Assembly (NCBI GenBank): GCA_902573425.1
Contig: CACGJO010000002.1
Coordinates: 65,877 to 110,302 of the forward strand
From: an uncultured Pelagibacteraceae bacterium
Lineage (GTDB): Bacteria > Pseudomonadota > Alphaproteobacteria > Pelagibacterales > Pelagibacteraceae
DNA length: 44,426 nucleotides
Reading direction: 5' to 3'
Below the pieces are notes generated by a model. The model made no database searches. It was not told the origin of the DNA and worked only from the letters and a program-made list of their open reading frames with translations. Shown here piece by piece: positions 44,165 through 44,426 of this stretch. The position numbers and the translations under genes were made by a program. How positions within the stretch are numbered: the first letter of the stretch is position 1; the number at the start of each line of letters is the position of its first letter.

Positions 44165-44426
44165 TTATTTTGCCTCGGACAATTCTTTTTTTATTTTATT
44201 TATAAAATCATTTATTAATTTAGCATCTTCTTGATTTAGATAATTTTCTTTTTCAATTGCATTTCTTAACTCTTCTCTAAATTTATCTTTTATTTTATCA
44301 ACACTCTCTTTTGATTGTATCTTTTCAATTTTGTGGTTAATTTCCTTTATTTTCATACCAACAGTAAATTGAAAAAGTATGAAAATACAAAAGAAAACAA
44401 ACAAAGTTTTGTAAACAAATAATTTC
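44165..44426 (-). CDS. Small membrane-anchored coiled-coil protein, 5' end cut by window edge
   Basis: The minus-strand frame is open to the right edge, and the residues before the first possible internal start (KLFVYKT) read as a normal N-terminus, so the true start is probably just outside. One hydrophobic helix (VFFCIFILFQFTVG) is followed by a highly charged helical stretch (MKIKEINHKIEKIQSKES, then VDKIKDKFREELRNAIEK). The C-terminus ends INKIKKELSEAK. No family recognised; probably anchored with a helical soluble tail. Convergent with the GT-C-like gene, 9 bases apart. Confidence 0.65.
   Translation of the reverse strand, partial: KLFVYKTLFVFFCIFILFQFTVGMKIKEINHKIEKIQSKESVDKIKDKFREELRNAIEKENYLNQEDAKLINDFINKIKKELSEAK

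Overview
The window is very AT-rich, has almost no intergenic space and carries many 1-30 base gene overlaps. Gene content and protein style (short lysine- and asparagine-rich proteins, streamlined operons, a Tat-dependent TRAP binding protein, a Ccm system, photolyases) point to a marine alphaproteobacterium of the SAR11 / Pelagibacterales group. That assignment is inferred from gene content and recognisable sequence, not from a marker-gene tree. No tRNA, rRNA, insertion sequence, prophage or CRISPR array was seen. No gene-free stretch exceeds 300 bases; the longest are 10177-10355, 29543-29706 and 20899-21005, and all three hold candidate regulatory structures.

Layout. (1) 1-3692: a photolyase/cryptochrome cluster: a DPRP-type photolyase cut by the left edge, a DUF2256 mini-protein, a convergent FAD-binding photolyase-like protein, then a histidine phosphatase and a small membrane protein. 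(2) 3702-6955, minus strand: ialB-like, argG, psiE-like, a membrane protein and an SDR that lacks the catalytic tyrosine. (3) 7013-10176: housekeeping genes (tas-like aldo/keto reductase, Bax-inhibitor-1 family, DUF2794, yciB, hspQ). (4) 10356-14472: cytochrome c maturation genes ccmC-D-E-F-G-H, preceded by a long hairpin. (5) 14515-25530: an outer-membrane PagL-like protein, then a plus-strand catabolic cluster: two tandem FMN alpha-hydroxyacid oxidases, an aminotransferase, a GlcD-like FAD oxidase, a D-2-hydroxyacid dehydrogenase, a TakP-like TRAP transporter (P-Q-M) and an amidase. (6) 25523-27846: a 58-residue membrane ORF, an EamA transporter, an alpha/beta hydrolase and an HPP protein. 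(7) 27849-32690: ftsY-dapF diverge from ffh-rpsP-trmD-rplS, with a multi-hairpin RNA in the ffh leader. (8) 32698-42557: leuC-leuD-leuB-asd, sdhC-D-A-B, mmsA and mdh, that is leucine/lysine/threonine biosynthesis and TCA cycle genes in one direction. (9) 42578-44426: a GT-C-like membrane protein and an edge-truncated small protein.

How the genes work together. Region 5 reads as an uptake-and-oxidation module for small 2-hydroxy/2-oxo acids: the TRAP transporter imports, and flavin and NAD enzymes interconvert hydroxy- and oxoacids. Region 7 puts both SRP GTPases back to back with ribosome and tRNA-modification genes. Region 8 delivers succinate oxidation, where both heme-b ligand positions of SdhC/SdhD appear to be lost. 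The most interesting signals are the ffh-leader RNA, the apparently heme-ligand-free succinate dehydrogenase anchor, the hairpin before ccmC, and the regulatory architecture of the TRAP operon.
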